A stretch of DNA of 64,000 nt from Devosia sp. GTDB lineage: Bacteria > Pseudomonadota > Alphaproteobacteria > Rhizobiales > Devosiaceae. The notes beneath the pieces are model-generated. The model worked only from the letters and a program-made list of their open reading frames with translations. It was not told where the DNA came from and did not search any database. The DNA lies in the NCBI GenBank assembly GCA_028290665.1, contig JAQGJK010000012.1:62001-126000 (forward strand), in the 5' to 3' direction. The first letter of the stretch is position 1, and the number at the start of each line of letters is the position of its first letter. The translations under genes and the position numbers were made by a program. Shown here in pieces: positions 1-10,885 of this stretch.

Positions 1-1115
<1,115 letters not shown>

Positions 1116-1119
<4 letters not shown>

Positions 1120-1697
1120 TGCGGCATCGCATCCTTGGCCAGACGCCTGACATTGGAGAAGACATAAGCCTGAATCGCCACATGCGCGCCCACGGCTAGC
1201 GCGACGGCGACCATCTGCTGCGTAGAACTCACCGGCACCGTTCGAGTAATCTCTATCGCGCCAAAAATGCCCAGCGGAAGGAACAGCGCGACAGCGGTGA
1301 TCAGACCGGGATTGTAGGCGCGACTGACGGCGGCCTGAGCGATGTGGACGACAGCATTGGCAATCAGTGTGTAAAGCGCGATCAGACCCCAGCCCAGATC
1401 GAAGGTCGCAGCAGCAAAAGAAATCGCGTTGACGCCCCAAACTATCGGAATGTTGATAATGAAAATCGCGCCCGACGGCAGCACATTCCTCCCCTTACCG
1501 AAGACTTGATTGATCTTGCGATGGAAGCGATCGGCGTCGTGCTCCTCATACTGGTGCAGCATGTAGATCGGTAGGGCGAGGAACACCAGCGTCAAAGCCA
1601 GTGGCCAGCTGTGCGCTAATACAGGCGTGAGCCCGAGCAGCAGCAATCCGGCGAGAAAACCGCCATAGACCCAGTTGTCGATGAGGCGCCCCAACAT
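1116..1697 (-). CDS. HXXEE-motif integral membrane protein
   Basis: The track ORF (287 aa) starts too early, inside the shadow of the carboxylase beta gene. The ATG at 1697 ([13 protein letters not shown]) gives 193 aa and leaves an 11-nt gap after that gene. The protein has about five to six hydrophobic segments and carries HQYEE near residue 52, the motif that defines the HXXEE family of uncharacterised membrane proteins. It sits between the two carboxylase subunit genes and its stop overlaps the start of the alpha subunit by 4 nt. Co-expression is therefore likely, but no function is known and a role in carboxylase activity would be speculation. Confidence 0.8.
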
Positions 1698-1708
1698 TGT
1701 TTCCGGTC

Positions 1709-3241
<1,533 letters not shown>

Positions 3242-3360
3242 ACTGGTCCGCCCGGGCGCTATTTATTGCGCCTTCGAATTGTTTCGTCGTTTCGTTTGGC
3301 AAATTGCGGTGCGGACGCGAAAAATGCAAACGTTGTGCGCGGGATATCGGGGAGGATGAC

Positions 3361-3786
3361 ATGTTGAAGGTGGTGCTGGCATTGCTGGCGATCGGTTCAT
3401 GGGGCAATGCGGCCTTTGCCGAGGACCAATTGCAGGGCGTGGCCTTTGCACAGGCACCCGAGGCGGGACTGGGCGTATGCTTTGGCGTCGATGCAGCCGA
3501 GACGATGGACTGTGCGCAGCAGGCGTGCGTCGCCGAGAGCGGGCTCGGGGCGGAAGACTGCGTGGTCAGCGACTGGTGCTTTCCGGCACGGTGGAGCGGC
3601 GACGTGTTCGTGCAGCATGTCGAGGGGTTGCACTGGCACGATTTCGCTTGCGGTTGGGATACACGGGAGCAGTTGGAGGCGGCGATGGCAGTGGGCTGCG
3701 ACGCGGACTACATCGCCGAATGCGATACGGTGCGGGTTTGGGATGCGGCGGGCACTCAAATTGTGGGCGAGACCACCGGGCAGTGA
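3361..3786 (+). CDS. Small cysteine-rich secreted protein, unknown function
   Basis: Start moved from 3304 to the ATG at 3361, which follows a good Shine-Dalgarno (GGAGG) and opens a clear signal peptide (MLKVVLALLAIGSWGNAAFA). The mature part (about 120 aa) holds eight or so cysteines and many tryptophans (VSDWCFPARWSG, LHWHDFACGW), which suggests a small disulfide-bonded periplasmic or secreted domain. It is divergent from the carboxylase operon across 119 bp and convergent with the MgtC-like gene (4-nt gap). I do not recognise the family; a DUF4189-like relationship is possible but not demonstrated. Confidence 0.75.
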   Translation: MLKVVLALLAIGSWGNAAFAEDQLQGVAFAQAPEAGLGVCFGVDAAETMDCAQQACVAESGLGAEDCVVSDWCFPARWSGDVFVQHVEGLHWHDFACGWDTREQLEAAMAVGCDADYIAECDTVRVWDAAGTQIVGETTGQ

Positions 3787-3790
3787 GAGG

Positions 3791-4291
3791 TCAGCGCTTG
3801 CTGGCGTTGGCTTCGACCGCGGTATTGGTGCGGTTATCGGTAAAAACCCGCAGCGCGGCCAGCACGAGTACGGCAAACACAGCGACGGCGAGCGCAATGC
3901 CGTAATGGCCAAGCGCCACGGCAATACCGACGGCGCCAGCCAGCCACATGCCGGCGCCGGTGGTCAAACCGCGAATCGAGCCCCGCGACTGGAAGATCGC
4001 TCCGGCGCCGAGGAAGGCGATTCCGGCGGTGACGGCTTCAATGGCGCGGATCGGGTCGGAATTGGCGTCGGCGTGGACATCGGCGAGGTGGAAAATCTCG
4101 AAAGTCAGCGTGGTGAACAGCGCCGCGGCGGTAGCGATCAGGATGTGCGTCCGGAGACCAGCCTGGCCATTGGTGGTTTCGCGCTCCCAGCCGATAAGCG
4201 CGCCGAGGATGGCGGCGATCAACAGGCGGATCAGTATAATATGCTGAGGCGTATGGGTCTCGACGTATCCTAAGGTACCGGCCCAATCCAT
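3791..4291 (-). CDS. MgtC/SapB-family membrane protein
   Basis: A 166-aa integral membrane protein. It carries the MgtC/SapB hallmarks: LLIAAILGALIGWERE near the N-terminus, GLRTHILIATAAALFT, and GIAFLGAGAIFQSRGSIRGLTTGAGMWLAGAVGIAVALG. About five transmembrane helices are visible. Family members are linked to survival under low magnesium and to modulation of F-type ATPase or membrane potential; most environmental homologues are uncharacterised. It lacks the C-terminal ACT-like domain of full-length virulence MgtC, as expected for short SapB-type members. Monocistronic here. Confidence 0.88.
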   Translation of the reverse strand: MDWAGTLGYVETHTPQHIILIRLLIAAILGALIGWERETTNGQAGLRTHILIATAAALFTTLTFEIFHLADVHADANSDPIRAIEAVTAGIAFLGAGAIFQSRGSIRGLTTGAGMWLAGAVGIAVALGHYGIALAVAVFAVLVLAALRVFTDNRTNTAVEANASKR

Positions 4292-4351
4292 CGGTGCTGC
4301 TCTCGAAAGTGACGCTGGTTTCGCAACGCGGACGCAGACGTGCAGTTCCGA

Positions 4352-4624
4352 TCAGCGGCGATGTGACGTAGCGCGCAGCACGAAGCCGATAACTTCGGCG
4401 ACGGCTTCGAACAGTTCGAGCGGAATGGTGTCATCGAGTTCAACGCCGCTCAGCGCCTCGGCGAGTTGCGGGTTGGTGTCGATGATCACGCCGGTTTCCG
4501 CCGCGATGGCGACGATGCGCTCGGCGACGAGGCCTCGCCCACGGGCGGTGACGCGCGGTGCCTCGCTTGTGCCGGTTTCATATTCGAGAGCAATGGCGAG
4601 ACGCGGCGGCGGACGGTCACTCAT
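4352..4624 (-). CDS. FlhB C-terminal-domain-like small protein (export-apparatus switch family)
   Basis: A 90-aa protein matching only the cytoplasmic domain of FlhB/YscU/EscU. It aligns across LAIALEYETGTSEAPRV, GLVAERIVAIAAETGVIID and ELDDTIPLELFEAVAEVIGFV, the last matching the FlhB C-terminus. The NPTH autocleavage motif and all membrane helices are missing. Full-length FlhB sets substrate specificity of flagellar export and interacts with FliK. This gene overlaps the upstream FliK-like gene by 4 nt (ATGA), so the two are probably translated together. A stand-alone FlhB-like protein next to a FliK-like protein is known in several bacteria; its role is not settled. Confidence 0.85.
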   Translation of the reverse strand: MSDRPPPRLAIALEYETGTSEAPRVTARGRGLVAERIVAIAAETGVIIDTNPQLAEALSGVELDDTIPLELFEAVAEVIGFVLRATSHRR

Positions 4625-7221
4625 CGAACGCTGTCCAGCACATTGCCGGGAGTGGTGGTGCCGGGCTCGGGCGCGCGGTCGCGCAGACGGATGGCGCCCG
4701 GTTTAAGGCCACGGGCAAAGAGCGAGCGGCCGAGTTCGGGCAGCATCTGGCGCAGGGTGTCGGCGGTTTCCGCAGTGTCGGCCCAAAGGGTGACGCTGGT
4801 CCGCTCACCGGCGAGGCCGATCTCGGCACCGACTTCGCCGATGGCCGAAAAGCTGACGGCGAAGCGGAGCCGCCAGGCGCGTTCGGCCTTGGCGCCCTTG
4901 GCGGCGCGGTCCCAATTGAGCTGGAAACGCGCCATAACCGTCTCCTGCCCGAGCACGAACGGCAGGTCGAAATCCCATTCGGCGGTACCGGCGACCTGCG
5001 ATGGGACGTCGGGAGTGGAGGCGTGCTGCATCAGGCGGATGCGCGATAGTGCCGCTTCGGTCTGGTGCAGCAGGGTGCGGCCTAGATCGTGCGGCGGGGT
5101 ATCGCTGGGCGGCGCTGGCCCGGCGAGGGGCGCCCGCGGGGTCTCGCCACGCAGCGGCGGGGGCGGCCGGCGCGATACCGGAGCAATGGGCGCGACGGTG
5201 CCGCCGAGCCAGTTTTGCAGGGCACTTCGCAGGGCCAGGAGTTGGGACTTGGCGTCCGTCAGCGGTTGGCCGGGGGCTGGATTGGCGAGGTTAGCCTCGA
5301 GGAAAATGCCCGATCGCAGCGCGGCCTGTTTGAGGGTGACGCCCGAGGGGAGTTCACGATCGAGCGGTAGCCGTGTTGCCAGCACCGGCGCCATGGCGGC
5401 AAGCACTGCGGCGGGAATACCGGGCGGGCGGGCGACAACCGAGGCGAGCGTATTGAGCAGCGGCGCGGCGGTGTCCTGCGTGGCGAAGGCCGCTTGCAGG
5501 ATCGGGGACAGGGTTACCGCTGCCGACGGGGTGGCGATTGGGGCGCGGTAGGCGGCGGTGACGGCCTGCGGGATGGGCTGCGCGGCGGTCGTCGGGGGTT
5601 GAAGGCCAGTGGGTGCGGGTAGCGCTGGGTTGGTGGCAATGGCCGTCGGGATGGTGGCCACCGGCGTCGATGCGATGGCGGTGGCAATGCCGGGCACTAA
5701 GGCTGGCGGTGATTGACTCGAAGGCGCGAGTGGCGCCGCGGTGGCAGGGGGCGAAATGGTCTGGCCAGCGGCTGGTGCGGTCGGCAGCGGGGCACCCGTC
5801 GCGACTATCGTGGACAGAGTTGCTGCCGGAATCGGTGCCGTAGCAGAGAGGATCGGAAGGGCTGGTGCAATCGACGCCGATGGAGGCAGGCCTGGGCCGG
5901 GGGCGGGCTGAGATGGATTTCGGGCGATGACAGGCGGGGTTGGCAGCGGAGCAATCGAGGGAGTTGCGCCGGGTAGTGTCATCGCCTGCGGAGCGGGAAC
6001 CGTGGTGGTTATTAGTGCGGACGTTGATGCCGCAATCGGGAGTTGGGACGGCGTGGACGCCGCGGGGATGGAAACGCCGGCCGCGGGCGTGGGTGCCGGT
6101 GTAGCCGGGGCCGATTGGGTCGAAGCTGCGATAGACTGCGGGGCGGTGGATTCGAGATTGCCAATCAGCGCTACGCCGGGTGTAGGAGGAAGTGCCACTG
6201 TTTGTGGGACAGATGTCAGGACCGTTGCTGACGGGACCGGACTGCTCGGGGCCGCAGGTGTCTGAGTTGCACCAACGCTTGGCGGGGTGGTGGTGGAGGA
6301 AAGTTGCGGCTGAGGCAGAGAGGGGGCCGGTGTCGTCAACATCGGTGTTGAACTGGTCGCGGGAACTGAGCCGGAGACGGGAACTGGGGTGGCCATCGTC
6401 GCCACTTGTGGTGATGGGATGGCGATACCGGGCGTCGCTGGCGAGGGCGGCGTCGATGGACTCGCCCCTGTTACCGCGACGGTGACAAATGGTGCGCGAC
6501 CGACAGAGGCTTCCGGCGACCTCGGGGCGTTGGCAACTGGCGGCTGGGCGCCTTTTGTCAGCGGCGGGGCAATTGCCGTGTCGATCTGCGGTGTCGGGGC
6601 GGTGACGGCGACTGGATTACCCGGGGCAACCGGGGCAGTTGCAATCGGGGGCGGCGGGGCCACTGAGGCTGCGACTGGTGCGAGCGTGGGTGTTGCGGCA
6701 ATCGTCTGCGCCGGAGCACCGGTGGGCAGCGGTGCAGATGTTGTCGCTGGCGCTGCCAGGGCTGGGGTCGTGACGGGCGGCACCGTTGGCGGTGCTGCCG
6801 CCGGCATTAACGGCTGAGGCGCAATCGATGGCGGCGCGACTGTTGTCGGCACAATCGACACGACGGGCAACGACGGTGCGTAGGGCGACACTACAGCTAA
6901 AGGCAGCGCTGCACTGGCAGCCGGAACTTGCGCGGCGATAGGCGGAGCGATGGCAGTCGGCGCGGCGCGGATGGAAACGGTCAGCTGGGCGGCATCCCCT
7001 GCCCCGCTGACGGAGAGTTGCACCGCCGTGCCGGGAGGCAATGGCGCCGACAGTGTAACCGCAACGCGCTGATTGCCGATGGCGAGGAGCGTGGTGCCTT
7101 GCGGGCCGGGACCGATCACCCGTGCGTCGAGTGTCTGGCCGGGCTTGAGGGCGAGGAGGTCGACCGGCCGCGCCACGCGGACCGGTGGCAGGGCCGCAAT
7201 CAACTGTTCGAGCGCACTCAT
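4621..7221 (-). CDS. FliK-like hook-length control family protein, very Pro/Ala/Thr-rich
   Basis: 866 aa. A short N-terminal domain (about 1-75) is followed by roughly 500 residues of Pro/Ala/Thr/Ser low complexity. A globular C-terminal region (about 750-850) then resembles the FliK C-terminal domain, including FQLNWDR and FSAIGEVGAEIGLAG. In flagella FliK measures hook length and signals FlhB to switch export substrates. No other flagellar gene is in the window, so this pair is an orphan locus. The low-complexity middle produces many long shadow ORFs on the plus strand. The start at 7221 is supported by a normal-looking folded N-terminus (MSALEQLIAALPPV). Confidence 0.8.
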   Translation of the reverse strand: MSALEQLIAALPPVRVARPVDLLALKPGQTLDARVIGPGPQGTTLLAIGNQRVAVTLSAPLPPGTAVQLSVSGAGDAAQLTVSIRAAPTAIAPPIAAQVPAASAALPLAVVSPYAPSLPVVSIVPTTVAPPSIAPQPLMPAAAPPTVPPVTTPALAAPATTSAPLPTGAPAQTIAATPTLAPVAASVAPPPPIATAPVAPGNPVAVTAPTPQIDTAIAPPLTKGAQPPVANAPRSPEASVGRAPFVTVAVTGASPSTPPSPATPGIAIPSPQVATMATPVPVSGSVPATSSTPMLTTPAPSLPQPQLSSTTTPPSVGATQTPAAPSSPVPSATVLTSVPQTVALPPTPGVALIGNLESTAPQSIAASTQSAPATPAPTPAAGVSIPAASTPSQLPIAASTSALITTTVPAPQAMTLPGATPSIAPLPTPPVIARNPSQPAPGPGLPPSASIAPALPILSATAPIPAATLSTIVATGAPLPTAPAAGQTISPPATAAPLAPSSQSPPALVPGIATAIASTPVATIPTAIATNPALPAPTGLQPPTTAAQPIPQAVTAAYRAPIATPSAAVTLSPILQAAFATQDTAAPLLNTLASVVARPPGIPAAVLAAMAPVLATRLPLDRELPSGVTLKQAALRSGIFLEANLANPAPGQPLTDAKSQLLALRSALQNWLGGTVAPIAPVSRRPPPPLRGETPRAPLAGPAPPSDTPPHDLGRTLLHQTEAALSRIRLMQHASTPDVPSQVAGTAEWDFDLPFVLGQETVMARFQLNWDRAAKGAKAERAWRLRFAVSFSAIGEVGAEIGLAGERTSVTLWADTAETADTLRQMLPELGRSLFARGLKPGAIRLRDRAPEPGTTTPGNVLDSVR

Positions 7222-7355
7222 TCCGACCTCTCCATGGTCGGGATCATGCCGAAGGAAGCGTTAAGGAAGGTTAACGGGGCGTGACGTGCAGGCCGCCCCT
7301 GCCGCAACGATTTTTCGGGTCCGGTGTTCCTTACGCTGTCACTCGGGGATCGCGA

Positions 7356-7547
7356 ATGAACACAGACGGCTTATCGCCCGCCGAGCAGGAAAGCGTGCGA
7401 TTGACGGCCTATTTCCTCTGGGAACAGGACGGAAGGCCGGCTGATCGCGAGGTCGAGTATTGGGCGCGGGCGCTCGAACAGTTCGAGCGCCAGCGCGAGT
7501 ATGACCGGATGATCGCCGATGGCGATCCTGACCGGGACCGAAATTAG
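7356..7547 (+). CDS. DUF2934 family small protein
   Basis: 63 aa, starting at the ATG at 7356 (MNTDGLSPAEQESVR) rather than the upstream track start, whose first 25 residues look non-coding. The core, IRLTAYFLWEQDGRP-like followed by DREVEYWARALEQFE, is the typical DUF2934 pattern of small soluble proteins common in Hyphomicrobiales. Function is unknown. It is convergent with the RraA-type gene and the two stop regions overlap by 4 nt. Confidence 0.75.
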   Translation: MNTDGLSPAEQESVRLTAYFLWEQDGRPADREVEYWARALEQFERQREYDRMIADGDPDRDRN

Positions 7548-8296
7548 GGCCGCTTGAGCGGGTTGAGCTTGCGCCAGTCGTCGTACTCGCCCTGCGCATC
7601 AGGATGCAGCGGGTAGTAGCGGCGCAGCGACTCGCCAGCCATCAGCTTCTCGCGCGAGAACACTTCCCACTCGGAGTGCTTCTGGGCATCCTCGATGACT
7701 TTTTCGGCCATCGATTGCGGCAGCACCACGACGCCATCATCGTCGGCCATGATGATGTCGCCGGGGATCACCATCACACCGCCGCAGGCGATCGGGACAT
7801 TCACCGCGGACGGGAAAATCGACACCTGCACATGGTAGTTCGGGGTCCAGCCGCGCAGCCACAAAGCCAGGTCGAGCTTTTCGATATTCGGCCGGTCGCG
7901 CATGACGCCATCGATGATGATGCCGGCGCCGCCGCGGCCCTTGAAATAGGTGCTCATCATGTCGCCGAACACGCCGGAGCTCATGTCGCCGCGCGCATCG
8001 ACGACGACGACATCGCCGTCCTCGACTTCATACAGCACATGGCGGTGCAACTGCGCTTCTGGATCGACGTACTCGCCCTCGCTGAACAGGTCGGGACGCT
8101 GCGGCATGAACTGCAGGGTCAGCGCCGGGCCGACGATCGATTTCCCGGCGCGCTGGGTGACGGGGCCGATCATGTGGGGGTTGCGGAACCCCGCATGGCC
8201 GAGCGACCCGGCGACAGTTGCCGTGCCGATGTCTTTCAGGGCCGCAATGATGTCCTTTGACGGACGCTTGAACTCGGGGATTTTGGTCTGGATCAT
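7544..8296 (-). CDS. RraA-family protein, probable 4-hydroxy-4-methyl-2-oxoglutarate-type aldolase/decarboxylase
   Basis: 250 aa from the ATG at 8296, preceded by a GAGGAA ribosome-binding site; the longer track ORF is shadow. It carries the RraA/HMG-aldolase pattern: DGDVVVVDARGDMSSGVFGDMM, then GIIIDGVMRDRPNI (the G-x-x-x-D-G-x-x-R-D active-site segment) and VMVIPGDIIMADDDGVVVLPQ. Members cleave 4-carboxy-4-hydroxy-2-oxo acids or act on related 2-keto acids with a divalent metal. It is downstream of two sugar-acid dehydratase genes on the same strand (28-nt gap). A role cleaving the 2-keto-3-deoxy product of that pathway is therefore plausible but unproven. Confidence 0.86.
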   Translation of the reverse strand: MIQTKIPEFKRPSKDIIAALKDIGTATVAGSLGHAGFRNPHMIGPVTQRAGKSIVGPALTLQFMPQRPDLFSEGEYVDPEAQLHRHVLYEVEDGDVVVVDARGDMSSGVFGDMMSTYFKGRGGAGIIIDGVMRDRPNIEKLDLALWLRGWTPNYHVQVSIFPSAVNVPIACGGVMVIPGDIIMADDDGVVVLPQSMAEKVIEDAQKHSEWEVFSREKLMAGESLRRYYPLHPDAQGEYDDWRKLNPLKRP

Positions 8297-8324
8297 GCTG
8301 TGGTTCCTCAGGAATTGTTCGCGG

Positions 8325-9482
8325 CTACCAGTTGGTGACGGAGCCGTCGCGGCGCTTGAGATGCGGGGCTTCCCAGAAGCGGAAGCTGTCGGTGTCGAGC
8401 AGGGACTCGTTGATCTCGATGCCGAGGCCCGGGCCATCGGGCACGGTGAACACTGCGCCATCGAGCCGCGGCATCTGCGGGAACAGCTCGGCAGTCGGCG
8501 TGCCGTCATAGAGATCGCTGGCGTTGGCGCGGGTTTCGAGCCAGCTGAAATTGGGCACGGCGGCGGAGAAATGGATGGTCGCGGCGGTGCAAATCGGCCC
8601 AAGGGGGTTGTGCGGCATGAGGTCGACATAGTGCGCCTCGCTCCAGCCGGCGACTTTCATCGCCTCGGTGAAGCCGCCGACATTGCAGAGGTCGAGCCGG
8701 TTGTACTGGTGAATGCCGCGTTCGATGTAGGGCAGGAACTGCCATTTGCTGGCAAACTCCTCACCGATGGCGAACGGCACGTCGGTCAGTTTCCGCAGCG
8801 ACTCATAGGCCTCCGGGCTCTCGTCGCGGATCGGCTCCTCGAGGAAATCGAGCGTACCGGACGGCATTTTCTGGCAGAAACTGGCGGCCTCGGCGAGTGA
8901 CAGGCGGTGGTGGTAATCGATGCCGAGGACCACTTCGTCGCCAAGCGCTTCACGGGCTTTCACCAGCCATTTGGCGGTCAGGGCGATCGACTCGCGGGGC
9001 TCAAAGACTTGCGCCGCGTCGTTCCAGGCACCAGGGAAAAACCGGATGACGTTCCAGCCGCGCTCGATCAACGCCCGGGCGGCGTCGATGGTGGCTTCGC
9101 CGCTGATGTCGGGGGTCGAGGCAAAGGTCGGGATGGTGTCGCGATGCTTGCCGCCGAGCAGTTCGTAAACCGGCACGCCGAGCGCCTTGCCCTTGATATC
9201 GTGGAGGGCAATGTCGATTGCCGATTGCGCGGCGAGCAGTACGCGACCGCCCTCGAAATACTGGCTGCGATACAGCTCCTGCCACAGCGCGCCGATACGG
9301 AACGGGTCGCGGCCGATGAGGAATTCGCGATAATGCTGCAGCGCGCCGACGACGGCCTTTTCGCGGCCGGATAGCCCGCTCTCGCCCCAGCCGAACACCC
9401 CCTCATCGGTCTCGACCTTAACGATGAGCTGGTTCCGGTGCCCGACCCAGATCGGGTAGGGCTTGATGTCGGTGATCTTCAT
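8325..9482 (-). CDS. Enolase-superfamily sugar-acid dehydratase (galactonate dehydratase-like)
   Basis: 385 aa, mandelate racemase/muconate lactonizing subgroup. Mg ligands are visible as Asp in GIDYHHRL, Glu in DFLEEPI and Glu in AIGEEF. The His in LMPHNPLGP is the C-terminal catalytic base typical of galactonate dehydratase relatives. These enzymes dehydrate aldonic or aldaric acids to 2-keto-3-deoxy acids. The start abuts the stop of the mannonate-dehydratase-like gene, and the RraA gene follows, so the three are one operon. The exact sugar acid cannot be read from sequence. Confidence 0.87.
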   Translation of the reverse strand: MKITDIKPYPIWVGHRNQLIVKVETDEGVFGWGESGLSGREKAVVGALQHYREFLIGRDPFRIGALWQELYRSQYFEGGRVLLAAQSAIDIALHDIKGKALGVPVYELLGGKHRDTIPTFASTPDISGEATIDAARALIERGWNVIRFFPGAWNDAAQVFEPRESIALTAKWLVKAREALGDEVVLGIDYHHRLSLAEAASFCQKMPSGTLDFLEEPIRDESPEAYESLRKLTDVPFAIGEEFASKWQFLPYIERGIHQYNRLDLCNVGGFTEAMKVAGWSEAHYVDLMPHNPLGPICTAATIHFSAAVPNFSWLETRANASDLYDGTPTAELFPQMPRLDGAVFTVPDGPGLGIEINESLLDTDSFRFWEAPHLKRRDGSVTNW

Positions 9483-10694
9483 TTACCAGCTCGTCATGCT
9501 GCCGTCTTCGAGCCGGGCGACCGGCAGGTAGGCGGGTTCATAGGGATATTTTTCGGCGAGCTTTTCATCGATATCGACACCGTGGCCCGGGACTTCGCCC
9601 GGCTGCAGATAGCCGCGATCATAGGACCAGGCGCACTGGAACATGGCGTGCGTCGCCTCGGTGTAGCCCGAGAACTCCTGGATGCCGAAGTTCGAGATCG
9701 CGGTATCGACGTGGATGTTGCAGCCCATGGCGATCGGCGACACATCCATCGGCCCGTGGCAGGCCGAACGAACGTGATAGATCGCGGCAAAATCGAAGAT
9801 TTTCTTCAGCCCAGTAACGCCGCCGGCATGCACCGAGGTGACGCGGGCATAATCGATCAGCTGCTCGGTGATCAGCGTGTGGGTATCATAGATCGAGTTG
9901 AACACTTCACCGACCGCGAGCGGCTGGGTGGTGTGCTGGCGGATGATGCGGAAACCTTCCTGCAGCTCGGCGGGAATGGCATCCTCGAGCCAGAACAGGC
10001 GGTAGGGCTCGAGATCCTTGCCGAGGCGGGCGGCTTCGATCGGGGTCAGGCGGTGATGCACGTCGTGCAGCAGGTGGACGTCCCAGCCGACGGCATCGCG
10101 TACCTTTTCGAACAGCTTGGGGACCAGCGGCAGGTATTTGTGGGTCGCCCAGACTTCCTCATTGGGCAGCGGATGGATCATGCCGCCTGACGATTGATCG
10201 GTCGACGGGCCGGTGCCGTAGATCGGCGGTAGGCCGGGGATGGCGACCTGGGCGCGGATGGCATCGAGCCCCTGCTCGCGCAGCGCCAGAACGCCCTCGA
10301 CGACTTCGGCGATATCCATGCCGCCGACGTGCTTATAGACCATCACCTTGTCGCGCGAGCGGCCACCGAGCAGCTGGTAGAGCGGCATGTTGGCGGCTTT
10401 CGCCTTGATGTCCCACAGCGCCATGTCGATGGCGGCGATGGCGGCCATGGTGATCGGACCGCGGCGCCAGTAAGCGCCTTTGTAGAGGTATTGCCAGATA
10501 TCCTCGGTTCGCATCGGGTCCTTGCCGATCAACGTCGGGATGATGTGGTCGGCGAGATAAGCGACGACCGCCCGCTCGCGCCCGTTCACCGTGCCATCGC
10601 CGACGCCATAGAGGCCGTCATCGGTGATGATCTTGACGGTGACGAAATTGCGCCCCGGCGAAGCGACGATGACTTTGATGTCCTTGATTTTCAT
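9483..10694 (-). CDS. manD: Mannonate dehydratase/RspA-type enolase-superfamily dehydratase
   Basis: 403 aa from the ATG at 10694 ([18 protein letters not shown]); the eight residues before it in the track ORF are unlikely. It matches the ManD/RspA group closely: YKHVGG, the GSGPSTDQS-like loop, [39 protein letters not shown] and [16 protein letters not shown]. Characterised members dehydrate D-mannonate (and sometimes D-gluconate) to 2-keto-3-deoxy-gluconate; some have very low activity. It abuts the second dehydratase gene and lies downstream of an ABC sugar importer. The palindrome TTGGTACCAA sits 15 nt before its start. Confidence 0.88.
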   Translation of the reverse strand: MKIKDIKVIVASPGRNFVTVKIITDDGLYGVGDGTVNGRERAVVAYLADHIIPTLIGKDPMRTEDIWQYLYKGAYWRRGPITMAAIAAIDMALWDIKAKAANMPLYQLLGGRSRDKVMVYKHVGGMDIAEVVEGVLALREQGLDAIRAQVAIPGLPPIYGTGPSTDQSSGGMIHPLPNEEVWATHKYLPLVPKLFEKVRDAVGWDVHLLHDVHHRLTPIEAARLGKDLEPYRLFWLEDAIPAELQEGFRIIRQHTTQPLAVGEVFNSIYDTHTLITEQLIDYARVTSVHAGGVTGLKKIFDFAAIYHVRSACHGPMDVSPIAMGCNIHVDTAISNFGIQEFSGYTEATHAMFQCAWSYDRGYLQPGEVPGHGVDIDEKLAEKYPYEPAYLPVARLEDGSMTSW

Positions 10695-10708
10695 ATGGAG
10701 TCCGACTG

Positions 10709-10718
10709 TTGGTACCAA
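10709..10718. promoter_or_regulatory. Candidate operator palindrome TTGGTACCAA before the mannonate dehydratase-like gene
   Basis: A perfect 10-bp palindrome, 15 nt upstream of the ManD-like start. Its shape recalls operators of FCD-type GntR regulators of hexuronate catabolism (UxuR/ExuR sites contain TTGGTATACCAA). A GntR-FCD gene sits at the other end of the same cluster. Assignment is inference. The wider 10695-10885 gap shows nothing else I can support. Confidence 0.35.
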
Positions 10719-10885
10719 AGGCCCCGCCCGCCGCGGCCTTGCTTTGTCTCGCGCCTCAGGGGGTCGGCGAGAGCAGTGATTTCAGGTTCGCAATCAGGAG
10801 TGCATGGCGCGCGCCCTGGCAATCGAACATTGGTTTAGGCCGGACTGACCGCCTCTGGTCAGCACGCGCACGGCAGCAATTCCGA

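Noticed and set aside
4466-5551. Plus-strand ORF of 361 aa opposite the FliK-like gene
   Set aside because: Created by the Pro/Ala-rich codons of the minus-strand gene; no independent start site or domain.
5400-6950. Repetitive-looking stretch considered as tandem repeat or CRISPR
   Set aside because: The pattern is irregular Pro/Ala/Thr codon repetition within one reading frame; no constant repeat-spacer structure.
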